From Dehalococcoidia bacterium (GTDB taxonomy: Bacteria; Chloroflexota; Dehalococcoidia; Dehalococcoidales; Fen-1064): DNA of 13,792 nt. The DNA lies in the NCBI GenBank assembly GCA_011192055.1, contig DUES01000167.1, forward strand, positions 1-13,792. Direction: 5' to 3'. Shown here piece after piece: positions 1 to 7,099 of the stretch; positions within the stretch are counted from its first letter, which is position 1, and every line of letters begins with the position of its first letter. Both the position numbers and the translations under genes were made by a program. The notes below the pieces were generated by a model that worked only from the letters and a program-made list of their open reading frames with translations, had not been told where the DNA came from and made no database searches.

Positions 1-1063
1 CGGCACGGACACCCTTGAAAATACGCCGCGGGTGCAGTACGCCCGGAGGCAGTTTTTCATGGGCGAAGTCTGGTGGTGCGAAACAGAATACATCCGTATT
101 GGCTATCGGTTTGGAACCGAGCCCGGTACCAAGGGGGTCACGGACCACACCGCCAATACCGGTTGCCGCACCGCCGTAAGGTTCTACCGCCGACGGGTGA
201 TTGTGCGTTTCCACTTTGAAGCACAGCGCCCACCGGCCGTCGAAATCAATCACCCCGGCATTGTCCTTGAAAACTGACAGGCACCACGGTTTATTCAGTT
301 CCTGCGTCGCTTTTGCGATTGTATTCTTCAGTAGGTTATCAATGATCTGACCATCAATTGATATCCTGCCCTTGAATGTCTTGTGAACACAGTGCTCCGA
401 CCATGTCTGGGCAAGTGTTTCCAGTTCAACATCAGTGGGGTCTCTCCCCTGTTCCCGGTAGTATTCAACGATAGCGCCCCATTCAGGGTCAGAGAACCCG
501 TACTCTCCGGCTGTCTTCTCAAGTAAGGCGTCATCTGCTTCGAGAATAGTGACATGCTTCAAATCGAATACGTAGCCGGGTCGTGACGAAAACGGTGCCG
601 TATTCGCGCTGACACTGTACTCGACTATCGGGTTGACCAGCAGTTTGCCGCAGATGCTTTCGAGTTGTGCTTCATCGAGTTCGCCATCAATGAGATATCG
701 TTTTGCCGTTTTTACCCCCTGAACACCTTCAATACGAAGGTCACGGACTGCTTTCATGACAGTCTCTTCAACGGGATCAACGACACCGGGGTTATAGGTG
801 ACTTCGACAACGTGGTGCCGGGCAGTTACGTCTTCTTCAGTGGATATTGCCTTGACGGTGCGGTAGTCCTGGGTAACAGGGTCTGCCAGAAGCTGACATA
901 CCAGCTCCAGGTTCTCCGGTTCCAGGTCAGCGTCAAGCCAGTAGACATCAGTAACACGGACACTAGAAACGGTCTGGATTCCGAGGTCACGAATATCTTT
1001 GACCAGACCCGTACCCCGGGCATCGGGCAGGTGGTTTTTCAGACGAACTTCTATACGGTGCAC
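1..1063 (-). CDS. purL: Phosphoribosylformylglycinamidine synthase PurL with N-terminal tandem PurS-like domains (3' end beyond window)
   Basis: FGAM synthase catalyses the ATP- and glutamine-dependent conversion of FGAR to FGAM in cytoplasmic de novo purine synthesis. The frame has no stop and runs off the left edge, so only 354 residues are visible. Residues about 1-75 and 83-152 each look like a PurS domain, the second with NPGVVDP and the same beta-alpha-beta order. The PurL core follows, with AQTWSEHC at 218-225, the diagnostic ETHNHPSA at 285-292, a glycine-rich stretch at 297-305 and LHPRRIFKGV at 343-352. The start is GTG at 1063 with AGAGGGG at 1072-1078; upstream in frame a stop is reached without another good start. 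It follows the enolase-family gene by 160 bases on the same strand. The PurL assignment is near certain; the double PurS reading is by eye. Confidence 0.93.
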   Translation of the reverse strand, partial: MHRIEVRLKNHLPDARGTGLVKDIRDLGIQTVSSVRVTDVYWLDADLEPENLELVCQLLADPVTQDYRTVKAISTEEDVTARHHVVEVTYNPGVVDPVEETVMKAVRDLRIEGVQGVKTAKRYLIDGELDEAQLESICGKLLVNPIVEYSVSANTAPFSSRPGYVFDLKHVTILEADDALLEKTAGEYGFSDPEWGAIVEYYREQGRDPTDVELETLAQTWSEHCVHKTFKGRISIDGQIIDNLLKNTIAKATQELNKPWCLSVFKDNAGVIDFDGRWALCFKVETHNHPSAVEPYGGAATGIGGVVRDPLGTGLGSKPIANTDVFCFAPPDFAHEKLPPGVLHPRRIFKGVRA

Positions 1064-1223
1064 CGGGTAGTCCCCTCTGGCAGCAGTGCACTGCCGACTA
1101 CACCAATATTAGCAGAAACAGCCGTTAAACGCTATTGATTATTATATTCGAAATCACCTTTCTCCGGTGAATTTACCAGGCGGCAAAACTCCGGTCGGGG
1201 CTTTCCGACTACTGAATCCCCGC

Positions 1224-2399
1224 TCAGGTCCGCATCCAGTCCCGGCCCGGATTGTAAGGGTTCTTAAGCGCAACTTCTTCGTTCAGCTCGACACCCAGTC
1301 CCGGTTTGGTGGGAGGAATAATATAGCCGTCTTCCCACTGGATGGGTTCATTGAGAAGCTCGGCATGGAAACCGCCGAAGGTCTCGATGCTCTCCTGGAT
1401 AAGGAAATTAGGACTGCACGTATCGATTTGAATATTTGCAGCGGCCTCTATCGGACCACAGTAGAGATGAGGCGCAATCTGGGCATAGTATGCCTCGGCC
1501 ATACCGGCTATCTTCTTCGCTTCCAGGATTCCGCCTACTCTTCCCAGTGCCATCTGCAGGATAACGGCTGCCTGCCTTTCAAGCAGTTCTCTAAACTCGT
1601 ACTTGGTGGAAAGTCGTTCACCGGTGGCGATTGGAATACTCGTGGAACGGGCTACCCGGGCCATCTCGTCGCGGTTTTCCGGCGGGACCGGCTCCTCGAA
1701 CCACAGGGGGTCGTACTGCTCAATCCTCTTTGCCAGCCTGATGGCACTGGAAGTAACCATCTGTCCGTGCGTACCCAGGAGAATATCACACCGGTTTCCA
1801 ACAGCCTCCCGTACCGCCTTAATAACGGCTGCGGCATTATCCAGGGTTTCCAGGGAAAGCTGTACCGGGTCGTTCTCGGACATCGGCCCGACGGAATCGA
1901 ACTTCACAGCCGTAAATCCCTGGTCTGCATAAAAAACAGCTCTCTTGGCAGCGCGCTCCGGGTCGGTGTGCACATTGCCCCTAACCGGGTCATCGGGAGC
2001 GGGGTAAAGGTACGTATATGACCGGATTCTTTCATTGTACTTGCCGCCGAGAAGGTTATAAACAGGCTGGTCAAGCTCCTTACCCACTATATCCCAGCAT
2101 GCCATCTCGAAGGCACTGAGTATGCCCATCTTGGTAAGGTCGGGGTGCAGGTCATAGCCGCTGGTGTATACATTACGCCACAGCCTTTCGATTCGGAAAG
2201 GGTCGGTGCCAATGATGAGTCGCTCCCCGACACTCTCGATGAGGTTCGCCACAGCCAGGGGATCAAACGGTACAGCATAGGCTTCACCATAACCGACAGT
2301 GCCACCGTCGGTTACCAGCTTCAGGAATACCCAGTTCATTCCCCCGTGATAGGGCGGCGGGTTCCCAACTACGAATGTTTTTACGTCTGTAATCTTCAT
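1224..2399 (-). CDS. Enolase-superfamily (mandelate racemase/muconate lactonizing type) protein, probable sugar-acid dehydratase
   Basis: The 391-residue length and layout fit the acid-sugar dehydratase branch (galactonate/galactarate dehydratase-like). An N-terminal capping domain spans about 1-125 and is followed by a (beta/alpha)7-beta barrel. Visible landmarks are K166 in AVKFD, H211 in GTHGQ, WFEEP at 233-237, TGER at 259-262 (E261), APHLYCGP at 309-316 with H311, and ESIE at 336-339. Glu residues near 235/236 and E261 should bind Mg2+, and H211 and H311 are candidate acid/base residues. The first Asp metal ligand expected two residues before the barrel His is Gly here (G209), as discussed in the findings. 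The start ATG follows a G-rich Shine-Dalgarno at about 2410-2415. The true substrate cannot be read from sequence. Expanded sets of enolase-superfamily paralogues are known in SAR202-type Chloroflexota. Confidence 0.87.
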   Translation of the reverse strand: MKITDVKTFVVGNPPPYHGGMNWVFLKLVTDGGTVGYGEAYAVPFDPLAVANLIESVGERLIIGTDPFRIERLWRNVYTSGYDLHPDLTKMGILSAFEMACWDIVGKELDQPVYNLLGGKYNERIRSYTYLYPAPDDPVRGNVHTDPERAAKRAVFYADQGFTAVKFDSVGPMSENDPVQLSLETLDNAAAVIKAVREAVGNRCDILLGTHGQMVTSSAIRLAKRIEQYDPLWFEEPVPPENRDEMARVARSTSIPIATGERLSTKYEFRELLERQAAVILQMALGRVGGILEAKKIAGMAEAYYAQIAPHLYCGPIEAAANIQIDTCSPNFLIQESIETFGGFHAELLNEPIQWEDGYIIPPTKPGLGVELNEEVALKNPYNPGRDWMRT

Positions 2400-2433
2400 T
2401 ATTCATCATCCCCCCGGTAGTATTTCCGGCAGT

Positions 2434-2462
2434 ATTATACACCATAACCGCAAGGACAAAAT
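2434..2462 (-). promoter_or_regulatory. Candidate promoter of the enolase-family gene
   Basis: On the minus strand a perfect TATAAT lies at 2434-2439, with a weak ATTTTG at 2457-2462 and a 17-base spacer. Transcription would start near 2427, leaving a short leader before the ATG at 2399. The -35 match is poor, so confidence rests on the -10. Confidence 0.45.
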
Positions 2463-2626
2463 ATGAAAATACAACAATAGTCGGAAATCCCGCCAGAAAC
2501 AGGATTCCAGGTAACAGTAACGGAGCTATCGGCAGGAAAACGTGAGAAGAATCTAACGCGGATAACGGACGTACCGGTCTGTTTACACACACCTGAGCAG
2601 TGTATACATCGTGCCGAAATGATTGG

Positions 2627-3064
2627 TTAGCTGAGAAGTTCGGTAACTGCCTCGTTTATGTCCCGGCCGTCAGCCTTACCCTTGAACTTGGCGATGAGAG
2701 CGGGCATTACTTTGCCTTTGTCGTGCGGACCTTCAGCACCGACTTCAGCAATGACGGCACGCGCTGCTTCGATAATTTCCTCGCGAGTGGCCTTTTTAGG
2801 CAGGTATTCCTGGAGAATGGCCAGTTCAGCCTCCTGCTGGTCAACCAGGTCCTGCCGGTTACCCTGTTTGAAGGCTTCGATGCTCTCCTCGCGTACCTTG
2901 GCTTCTTTGGCAATAATACCGAGGATGTCAGAATCCTCAATATCACTTCGTTTGGCAATTTCAGCGTTCTTGATTGCAGACATTATCATGCGGACAACCG
3001 AGCGCTTTGTATTGTCGCCGCCCTTCATTGCTTTTTTCAGATCGCCGGTCAGTTTTTCTTTCAT
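2627..3064 (-). CDS. GatB/YqeY-domain protein
   Basis: This 145-residue protein matches the usual length and helical pattern of YqeY, a stand-alone homologue of the C-terminal tRNA-binding domain of GatB (aspartyl/glutamyl-tRNA amidotransferase subunit B). Family landmarks are visible: MKEKLTGDLKKAMK at the N-terminus, a central TKRSVVRMIMSAIKNAEI, the helix EEAELAILQEYLPKK-like region with the typical EYLP turn, and GKVMPALIAKFKGKADG near the end, followed by VTELL. A longer in-frame reading to 3124 exists, but homology begins at the ATG at 3064, which has GGAAG about seven bases upstream. YqeY's cellular role is poorly known; a role linked to tRNA or stress has been proposed. The gene is monocistronic by its own promoter at 3176-3205. 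Confidence 0.88.
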   Translation of the reverse strand: MKEKLTGDLKKAMKGGDNTKRSVVRMIMSAIKNAEIAKRSDIEDSDILGIIAKEAKVREESIEAFKQGNRQDLVDQQEAELAILQEYLPKKATREEIIEAARAVIAEVGAEGPHDKGKVMPALIAKFKGKADGRDINEAVTELLS

Positions 3065-3175
3065 CGCTGCTTCCAATTCAAACCTGTCTGTACTTATCGT
3101 TTTCCTGATACTCTTGCGCTGCACCGGACCCCGTGGCTACCTGCCAAAAGCACGAAGCTGTGCTCGCACTGCATT

Positions 3176-3205
3176 ATTTTAGATAGCACAGATGTCTTGT
3201 GTCAA
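3176..3205 (-). promoter_or_regulatory. Sigma70-like promoter of the YqeY gene
   Basis: On the minus strand TTGACA (3200-3205) and TAAAAT (3176-3181) are separated by 18 bases. The start point should be near 3169, giving a leader of about 105 bases before the ATG at 3064. Both hexamers are close to consensus. Confidence 0.6.
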
Positions 3206-3255
3206 GAAACCGGACCCATCCCCATCTGCCACGATTAGCTTACCATAGCGGTGCA

Positions 3256-3393
3256 GAGATTGCTTCGTCGCTGAGACGGACGCCGCGCCGGTACGCTCCT
3301 CGCAATGACACCACAAGGCCAGTCATCCTGAAACGAACCCTGTCATCCTGAGATACGGTCTATCAGTCATTGCGAGCGAAGCGTGGCAATCTC
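3256..3393. repeat. Cluster of dispersed palindromic (REP/MITE-like) repeats
   Basis: The gene-free stretch 3206-3456 between the YqeY and FAD genes holds this cluster. One unit, 3256-3309, begins GAGATTGCTTCG and ends CGCAATGAC, which are the two ends of a familiar dispersed palindrome. Two copies of GTCATCCTGA follow at 3322-3331 (one base short of identity at the end) and 3342-3351. A second palindromic unit at 3366-3393 begins GTCATTGCGAGCGAAGC and ends GCAATCTC, in inverted orientation to the first. Sequences of this GTCATTGCGAG...GCAATCTC type are widespread as multicopy intergenic repeats in many bacterial genomes. No coding capacity is visible. Copy number in this genome cannot be judged from one window. 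Confidence 0.7.
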
Positions 3394-3456
3394 GGTAGAA
3401 GTGTCAAATCGCGTGATACTGGCGTAAACGGAGAGTCTGTACTCCTTACAATGGCG

Positions 3457-4845
3457 TCAGCTTCTCCGGCCCAGTATCTCCCTGGCAACAGCGACACCGG
3501 ATGCTGATGCCTGGATGAGGCCCCGGCTGATACCGACACCGTCACCGGCGGCAAACATATTGTCCACCTCTGTCTCCAGGCAGGGGCTGAGTTGTAAACG
3601 CCCGGAGTAGAACTTGACCTCCACTCCGTAGAGCAGGGTGTGATGTGAAGCCACGCCCGGGACAAGTTTGTCCATCGCCCTGAGCATCTCCACGATTCCG
3701 GCAAGGTAACGGTACGGCATCACAAAGCTGAGGTCACCGGGAGTAGCACTTGCCAGCGTAGGCCGTACCAGGCCGCGTTCGATACGCTCACGCGTGGAAC
3801 GGTGTCCCTGCATCAGGTCACCGAGGCGTTGTACCAGCACTCCGCCGCTAAGGATATTAGCCAGCCTGGCAATATACTTCCCGTAGGCAATCGGTTCCCG
3901 GAACGGCTCAGTGAAAGTGGTACTCATCAACAGGGCAAAATTCGTATTATTGCTCCGGTGGTCAGCATAACTGTGCCCGTTCACGGTAATAACCGGGTCA
4001 ACGCCACCGGTAGATTCCATGATAACCTCACCGGCAGGGCACATGCAGAACGTCCTGATACGGTCATCAAAGCTGGGTGAAAGGAACTCCAGCTTACCTT
4101 CATACAGGACCTCGCAGAATTCCTCCATAACTGCCACCGGTACTTCCACCCTGACACCGACATCAATGGGATTGGTATGCATCGTCAGGCCAAGTCGCTG
4201 CGCTTCCCGTGAGAGCCAGTCGGAACCTTCCCTGCCCGGAGCCAGGACTAAAAAGTCACACTCAAACCGGTCTCCAGTCCCTGTGACGATGCCGTTTACC
4301 TGTCCATTATCGGTAATCACCGATGTAACAGCAGTACCGAGTTGAAAATCCAGCCGTGGTGCAAGGTAGTCCCTCATTGCAGTGAGTATAGACCGGCAGT
4401 GGTCGGTACCAAGGTGGCGCAGAGGCATTGGTGTCAGGCGTAACTCTGCCAGTGAAGCAATACGAACCAGCCGGTCGACTCCATCTCCAATCCCGTAGAG
4501 CCTGTCGGAAGCACCAAAGCTGAGGTAGACATCATCGACATACCTGATAAGGTCGTCAGCCTTCTCCCTGCCAAAGTAGTCGGTTAAGTGTCCTCCAAAC
4601 TCGGAAGTGAGTGTCAGCTTGCCGTCACTGAAAGCTCCGGCTCCCCCAAGGCCACAAACGAGATTGCACGGTACACAGGTAGCACAAGGTACGTTCCGGT
4701 CACGTGCCGGACACTGACGACCGTCAATATCCCGTCCTTTTTCAACAAGCAGGACACTGGCGTCAGAGGTCTTTACTATCTCGAGAGCCGCAAATATCCC
4801 TGCGGGACCACCGCCAACAATAATGACATCGTACTTACCGATCAT
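3457..4845 (-). CDS. FAD-dependent dehydrogenase, COG2509-like
   Basis: This 462-residue flavoprotein has an N-terminal Rossmann fold: DVIIVGGGPAG (residues 6-16) binds the ADP part of FAD, followed by LLVEKGRD near 33-40. A cysteine cluster (C45, C54, C57, C60, C64) leads into CGLGGAGAFSDGKL, the signature of uncharacterised NAD(FAD)-utilising dehydrogenases of the COG2509 kind. Near the C-terminus NMFAAGDGVGISRGLIQASASG is the second FAD-contact motif, in which the cofactor's ribityl/phosphate side is bound. The substrate is unknown. An in-frame GTG three codons upstream (4854) overlaps the Shine-Dalgarno GAGGTG, so the ATG at 4845, six bases after it, is the better start. It is driven by the promoter at 4881-4909, divergent from the XRE gene. 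The cysteines might bind a metal or Fe-S cluster, but that is inference. Confidence 0.88.
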   Translation of the reverse strand: MIGKYDVIIVGGGPAGIFAALEIVKTSDASVLLVEKGRDIDGRQCPARDRNVPCATCVPCNLVCGLGGAGAFSDGKLTLTSEFGGHLTDYFGREKADDLIRYVDDVYLSFGASDRLYGIGDGVDRLVRIASLAELRLTPMPLRHLGTDHCRSILTAMRDYLAPRLDFQLGTAVTSVITDNGQVNGIVTGTGDRFECDFLVLAPGREGSDWLSREAQRLGLTMHTNPIDVGVRVEVPVAVMEEFCEVLYEGKLEFLSPSFDDRIRTFCMCPAGEVIMESTGGVDPVITVNGHSYADHRSNNTNFALLMSTTFTEPFREPIAYGKYIARLANILSGGVLVQRLGDLMQGHRSTRERIERGLVRPTLASATPGDLSFVMPYRYLAGIVEMLRAMDKLVPGVASHHTLLYGVEVKFYSGRLQLSPCLETEVDNMFAAGDGVGISRGLIQASASGVAVAREILGRRS

Positions 4846-4880
4846 GTTAATCACCTCAGGTCATGACACCTGGTAACGCT

Positions 4881-4909
4881 ATTGTATATCCACCGTAATT
4901 GTGCGTCAA
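4881..4909 (-). promoter_or_regulatory. Sigma70-like promoter of the FAD dehydrogenase gene
   Basis: On the minus strand TTGACG (4904-4909) and TACAAT (4881-4886) are 17 bases apart. The start point near 4874 gives a leader of about 30 bases. An imperfect palindrome, CAGGT...ACCTG (4857-4872), sits at the start of the transcript beside the Shine-Dalgarno and could be an operator, but this is weak. Confidence 0.65.
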
Positions 4910-4945
4910 GATGGATACAGAAGCATTTATCAGGTAAAAGAGCCC

Positions 4946-4974
4946 TTGACAAGTGCCAACTGGCTAATTAGAAT
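4946..4974 (+). promoter_or_regulatory. Sigma70-like promoter of the XRE regulator gene, probably giving a leaderless transcript
   Basis: A perfect TTGACA (4946-4951) and TAGAAT (4969-4974) are separated by exactly 17 bases. Only six bases separate the -10 from the ATG at 4981, so transcription should begin at or within a base or two of the A of the start codon. No Shine-Dalgarno is present, which agrees with leaderless translation. Confidence 0.72.
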
Positions 4975-4980
4975 ACTCAC

Positions 4981-5367
4981 ATGGACAATGACGCTGAAAA
5001 TCATGTCGGGGGAATAATCAAGCAGCAAAGAATCAGCTTACCCCTGACTTTACAGGAGCTTGCCACCAAAGCGAAGGTTTCGGCGTCGCACCTCGGACGT
5101 ATCGAGAGAGGAGAACGCTTCCCCTCGGCTCATATTCTTCGAAAGATAGCAGGTCCCCTTGGTTTTGAGGAAAACGAACTTTTTTCCCTGGCCGGATATC
5201 TTTCATCCCCGGTTACTTCAACGGCAGAACGGACTCCGGTATATGCCAGCGGACGATTAGACCCGTACGTAGCCCGAGTACTGAGTCAGGAACCACCTGA
5301 AATTCAGCGCGCCGTCATTGGCATTCTCACCATTCTGAAGAGTATCGCCAAGAATATGGACAAGTAG
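4981..5367 (+). CDS. XRE-family helix-turn-helix transcriptional regulator
   Basis: This 128-residue cytoplasmic DNA-binding protein has a Cro/CI-type helix-turn-helix at about residues 10-65. The recognisable core is LTLQELATKAKVSASHLGRIERGERFPSAHILRKIAGPLG, with the characteristic R-I-E-R-G-E-R turn. The C-terminal 60 residues (EPPEIQRAVIGILTILKSIAK) are probably helical and may dimerise. It is the first gene of a rightward run; the kinase gene begins 68 bases later. Transcription comes from the promoter at 4946-4974, whose position makes the mRNA leaderless. A likely role is sensing a small ligand or partner and controlling this locus or itself, but no target site can be proved from the sequence. 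Confidence 0.88.
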   Translation: MDNDAENHVGGIIKQQRISLPLTLQELATKAKVSASHLGRIERGERFPSAHILRKIAGPLGFEENELFSLAGYLSSPVTSTAERTPVYASGRLDPYVARVLSQEPPEIQRAVIGILTILKSIAKNMDK

Positions 5368-5375
5368 CAATCCGC

Positions 5376-5397
5376 CGGGACCTTTTTCCGGGTCCCG
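5376..5397. other. GC-rich hairpin between the XRE and kinase genes
   Basis: The arms CGGGACC (5376-5382) and GGTCCCG (5391-5397) form a perfect 7-bp stem with an 8-base loop containing five T. It is not followed by a T-tract, so it may act as a weak terminator, a processing site or an attenuator between the two genes. Its function is unknown. Confidence 0.4.
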
Positions 5398-5435
5398 CCG
5401 TGGGTCGCACTCGATACCTGGCAAGAGGACATGCA

Positions 5436-6158
5436 ATGCAGTCGCCGGCAGACAACGCGAGTACACCTGAAAGTGAACAACTGGATTTTATATCGGCGAT
5501 TACGCATGAACTCAAGACATCGCTGACTGCCATCATCGCTTCTGCAGAACTGATATCCGGTGAGCTCCACCTGGACGAGGGTAGTGTGCAGTGGCGGCTC
5601 CTCCAGTCCATCATCCGTAACGCCCACCGCCTGAACGAGAGAGTAACTTCACTGGCGGACATGCCCCGCCAGCAGTTTCAGGACTTCCAGTTTCAACCTG
5701 AATCCGTTGATATCACCGGTATTATTGAAAATGTAGCGGAGCGAATACATCCCCGGATTCAGAGCCGCAGGCAGACCCTGGTTCTGGACATACCTGATTC
5801 ACTTCCGCTGGTCAGAGCCGACCCCGGACACCTGGAACAGATATTACTCACCCTGATAGCCAATGCGTGCAAATTCAGTGTTGAAGAAGGCAAAATAAAA
5901 GTAAGCGTCTGGCAGGATGACCGGACAAACCTGGTCACACAGATAAGCGATACCTGCGGAGGTATTCCACCCGAAGAACAGGAGCGCATCTTCGAGGCCC
6001 ACTACCAGATACAGAAGACCGACGGAAGAGGTGGACTTGGGCTCACCATTGCGCGGTTCCTTGTTGAGCTTCACGGTGGTAAAATATGGCTGGCCGGCCA
6101 GACAGGACCGGGCTGCAGTTTCTTTTTCTCGTTACCAATGGCAAGGAGCACGGATTGA
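5436..6158 (+). CDS. Soluble sensor-less histidine kinase
   Basis: This 240-residue kinase has a HisKA dimerisation/phosphotransfer domain with the phosphorylated H24 in ITHELKTSLTAII and a HATPase_c domain at about 125-233. The N-box is NACKF (N143), the G1 box is DTCGGI (172-177) and the G2 region is GRGGLGLTIARF (198-209). No transmembrane segment and no PAS or GAF domain is present; only about 20 residues precede the H-box, so any signal must come through a partner. The third G1 position is Cys where Gly is usual. A GTG at 5400 would give 12 more residues, but the ATG at 5436 has AAGAGGA at 5423-5429, six bases upstream. The stop overlaps the response-regulator start, so the two should be co-translated and act as a pair. 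Confidence 0.88.
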   Translation: MQSPADNASTPESEQLDFISAITHELKTSLTAIIASAELISGELHLDEGSVQWRLLQSIIRNAHRLNERVTSLADMPRQQFQDFQFQPESVDITGIIENVAERIHPRIQSRRQTLVLDIPDSLPLVRADPGHLEQILLTLIANACKFSVEEGKIKVSVWQDDRTNLVTQISDTCGGIPPEEQERIFEAHYQIQKTDGRGGLGLTIARFLVELHGGKIWLAGQTGPGCSFFFSLPMARSTD

Positions 6159-6862
6159 AAGTAGTAGTCGTTGACGATGCACCGGATATCGTTGAAGTCG
6201 TAACGCTGTGCTTCCAGCTCCGCTGGAGCGGAGCGGAAGTGCTTTCCGCAAGCGACGGCAACGGAGGACTTCAGTTAATCGAAACGGAAAGTCCGGACAT
6301 TGTAATCCTTGACATTAATCTGCCTGATATCGATGGTTACAACGTTATTCGTGAGTTGCGGCGCTTCTCACAGGTACCCGTCATCATGCTCACGGTCAAG
6401 GGGGAGGATGTCGATATCGCCCGTGGTCTCGAACTCGGAGCAGATGACTATATGGTCAAACCCTTCAGCCACATTGAGCTGCTTGCCAGGGTGGATGCGG
6501 TATTACGTCGCTCCCGCGGTGCTCCCGTAACCAGCGAAGAGCGCCCCTATGTTGCCGGGAAATTATCCGTAGATTTTGCCGGTAATGAAGTCAAGATTGA
6601 CGGGAAACCGGTGAAACTCACGTCCACCGAGATGAAACTGCTCCGCCAACTGGTCAGAAACGAAGGCCGTCTCCTCACCCACGAGAACCTGCTGGCCAAG
6701 GTATGGGGAGAAGGCTACCAGGACACCAGGGACCTGCTCCGGGTACATATCCAGCACCTCAGGCAGAAACTGGGCGACAGTATGAGTTCTCCCAAGGTCA
6801 TCGTCACCGAACACGGCATGGGTTATAAGTTTGTCCGGCCTGAGGAGAACCAGCCCCGTTAA
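6155..6862 (+). CDS. OmpR/PhoB-type response regulator
   Basis: This 235-residue two-domain regulator has a receiver at about 1-120 with acidic D7/D8, phosphoacceptor D53 in VILDINLP, T80 and K102 in the VKPF turn, all intact. A PhoB-type winged-helix DNA-binding domain at about 132-230 shows LTSTEMKLLRQLVRNEGRLLTHENLLAKVWG and the recognition region RVHIQHLRQKLG, ending in GMGYKF. The start is TTG at 6155 with AAGGAG at 6143-6148, six bases upstream. It overlaps the kinase stop by 4 bases (TTGA), a sign of translational coupling. Phosphorylation by the upstream kinase is the obvious inference. Proteins of this family bind direct repeats about 11 bases apart, and such an array lies 117 bases downstream of this gene. 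Confidence 0.93.
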   Translation: MKVVVVDDAPDIVEVVTLCFQLRWSGAEVLSASDGNGGLQLIETESPDIVILDINLPDIDGYNVIRELRRFSQVPVIMLTVKGEDVDIARGLELGADDYMVKPFSHIELLARVDAVLRRSRGAPVTSEERPYVAGKLSVDFAGNEVKIDGKPVKLTSTEMKLLRQLVRNEGRLLTHENLLAKVWGEGYQDTRDLLRVHIQHLRQKLGDSMSSPKVIVTEHGMGYKFVRPEENQPR

Positions 6863-6892
6863 ACATACCCTTCCTGCAGGCAGAACTTTCTT

Positions 6893-6915
6893 ATAAACAG
6901 ACGGCTTCCGTTTAT
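6893..6915 (+). terminator. Weak hairpin after the response-regulator gene
   Basis: ATAAA (6893-6897) with CGG (6902-6904) can pair with CCG (6908-6910) and TTTAT (6911-6915), leaving a 4-base bulge. There is no T-tract, so it is at best a poor terminator and transcription may continue into the orphan regulator. Confidence 0.25.
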
Positions 6916-6979
6916 CCACTGCAATTCTACTGATTACCCACTACTTATAACCACCCTGATTCTCTTAATATTTGCCTAT

Positions 6980-7012
6980 AAATCTTTATGAAATCTTTAT
7001 GATTTCTTTACA
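6980..7012 (+). promoter_or_regulatory. Three 11-bp tandem direct repeats, candidate PhoB/OmpR-type binding array
   Basis: AAATCTTTATG occurs twice in perfect tandem (6980-6990 and 6991-7001), followed by a third related unit ATTTCTTTACA (7002-7012). The core TCTTTA recurs at exactly 11-base steps (6983, 6994, 7005). OmpR/PhoB-family dimers are known to bind head-to-tail half-sites with this period. The third unit contains TTTACA (7007-7012), a possible -35, and only a poor -10 (TATTCC at 7029-7034) follows, as at activator-dependent promoters. The next gene is the orphan regulator, so it is the likely target. Confidence 0.55.
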
Positions 7013-7099
7013 GAAATTTTAGGAACTTTATTCCTTGCTTTACGGGTGCATGGTTTAATGACTATGGGTATGAAGCTTGATTCGCGAGTAAATAGAGGC

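Noticed and set aside
32..1138. Plus-strand open frames overlapping purL
   Set aside because: They are antisense shadows of a minus-strand frame that carries ETHNHPSA and other PurL motifs throughout.
1174..1222. Possible hairpins in the leader of purL (GTCGG/CCGAC and CGGGG/CCCCG)
   Set aside because: Stems are only 5 bp and compete with each other; no recognisable riboswitch or terminator structure.
1224..2021. Long plus-strand frame opposite the enolase gene (starting near 1167)
   Set aside because: It is an antisense shadow of a well-supported enzyme frame and has no family features.
2284..2592. Minus-strand reading frame beginning upstream of the enolase-family gene
   Set aside because: It overlaps the start of the enolase gene in another frame, its product is low in recognisable features and its start has no support.
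2581..2607. Imperfect inverted repeat GTTTACAC/GTGTATAC downstream of the YqeY gene
   Set aside because: One mismatch, long loop and no T-tract on either side; too weak to call a terminator or operator.
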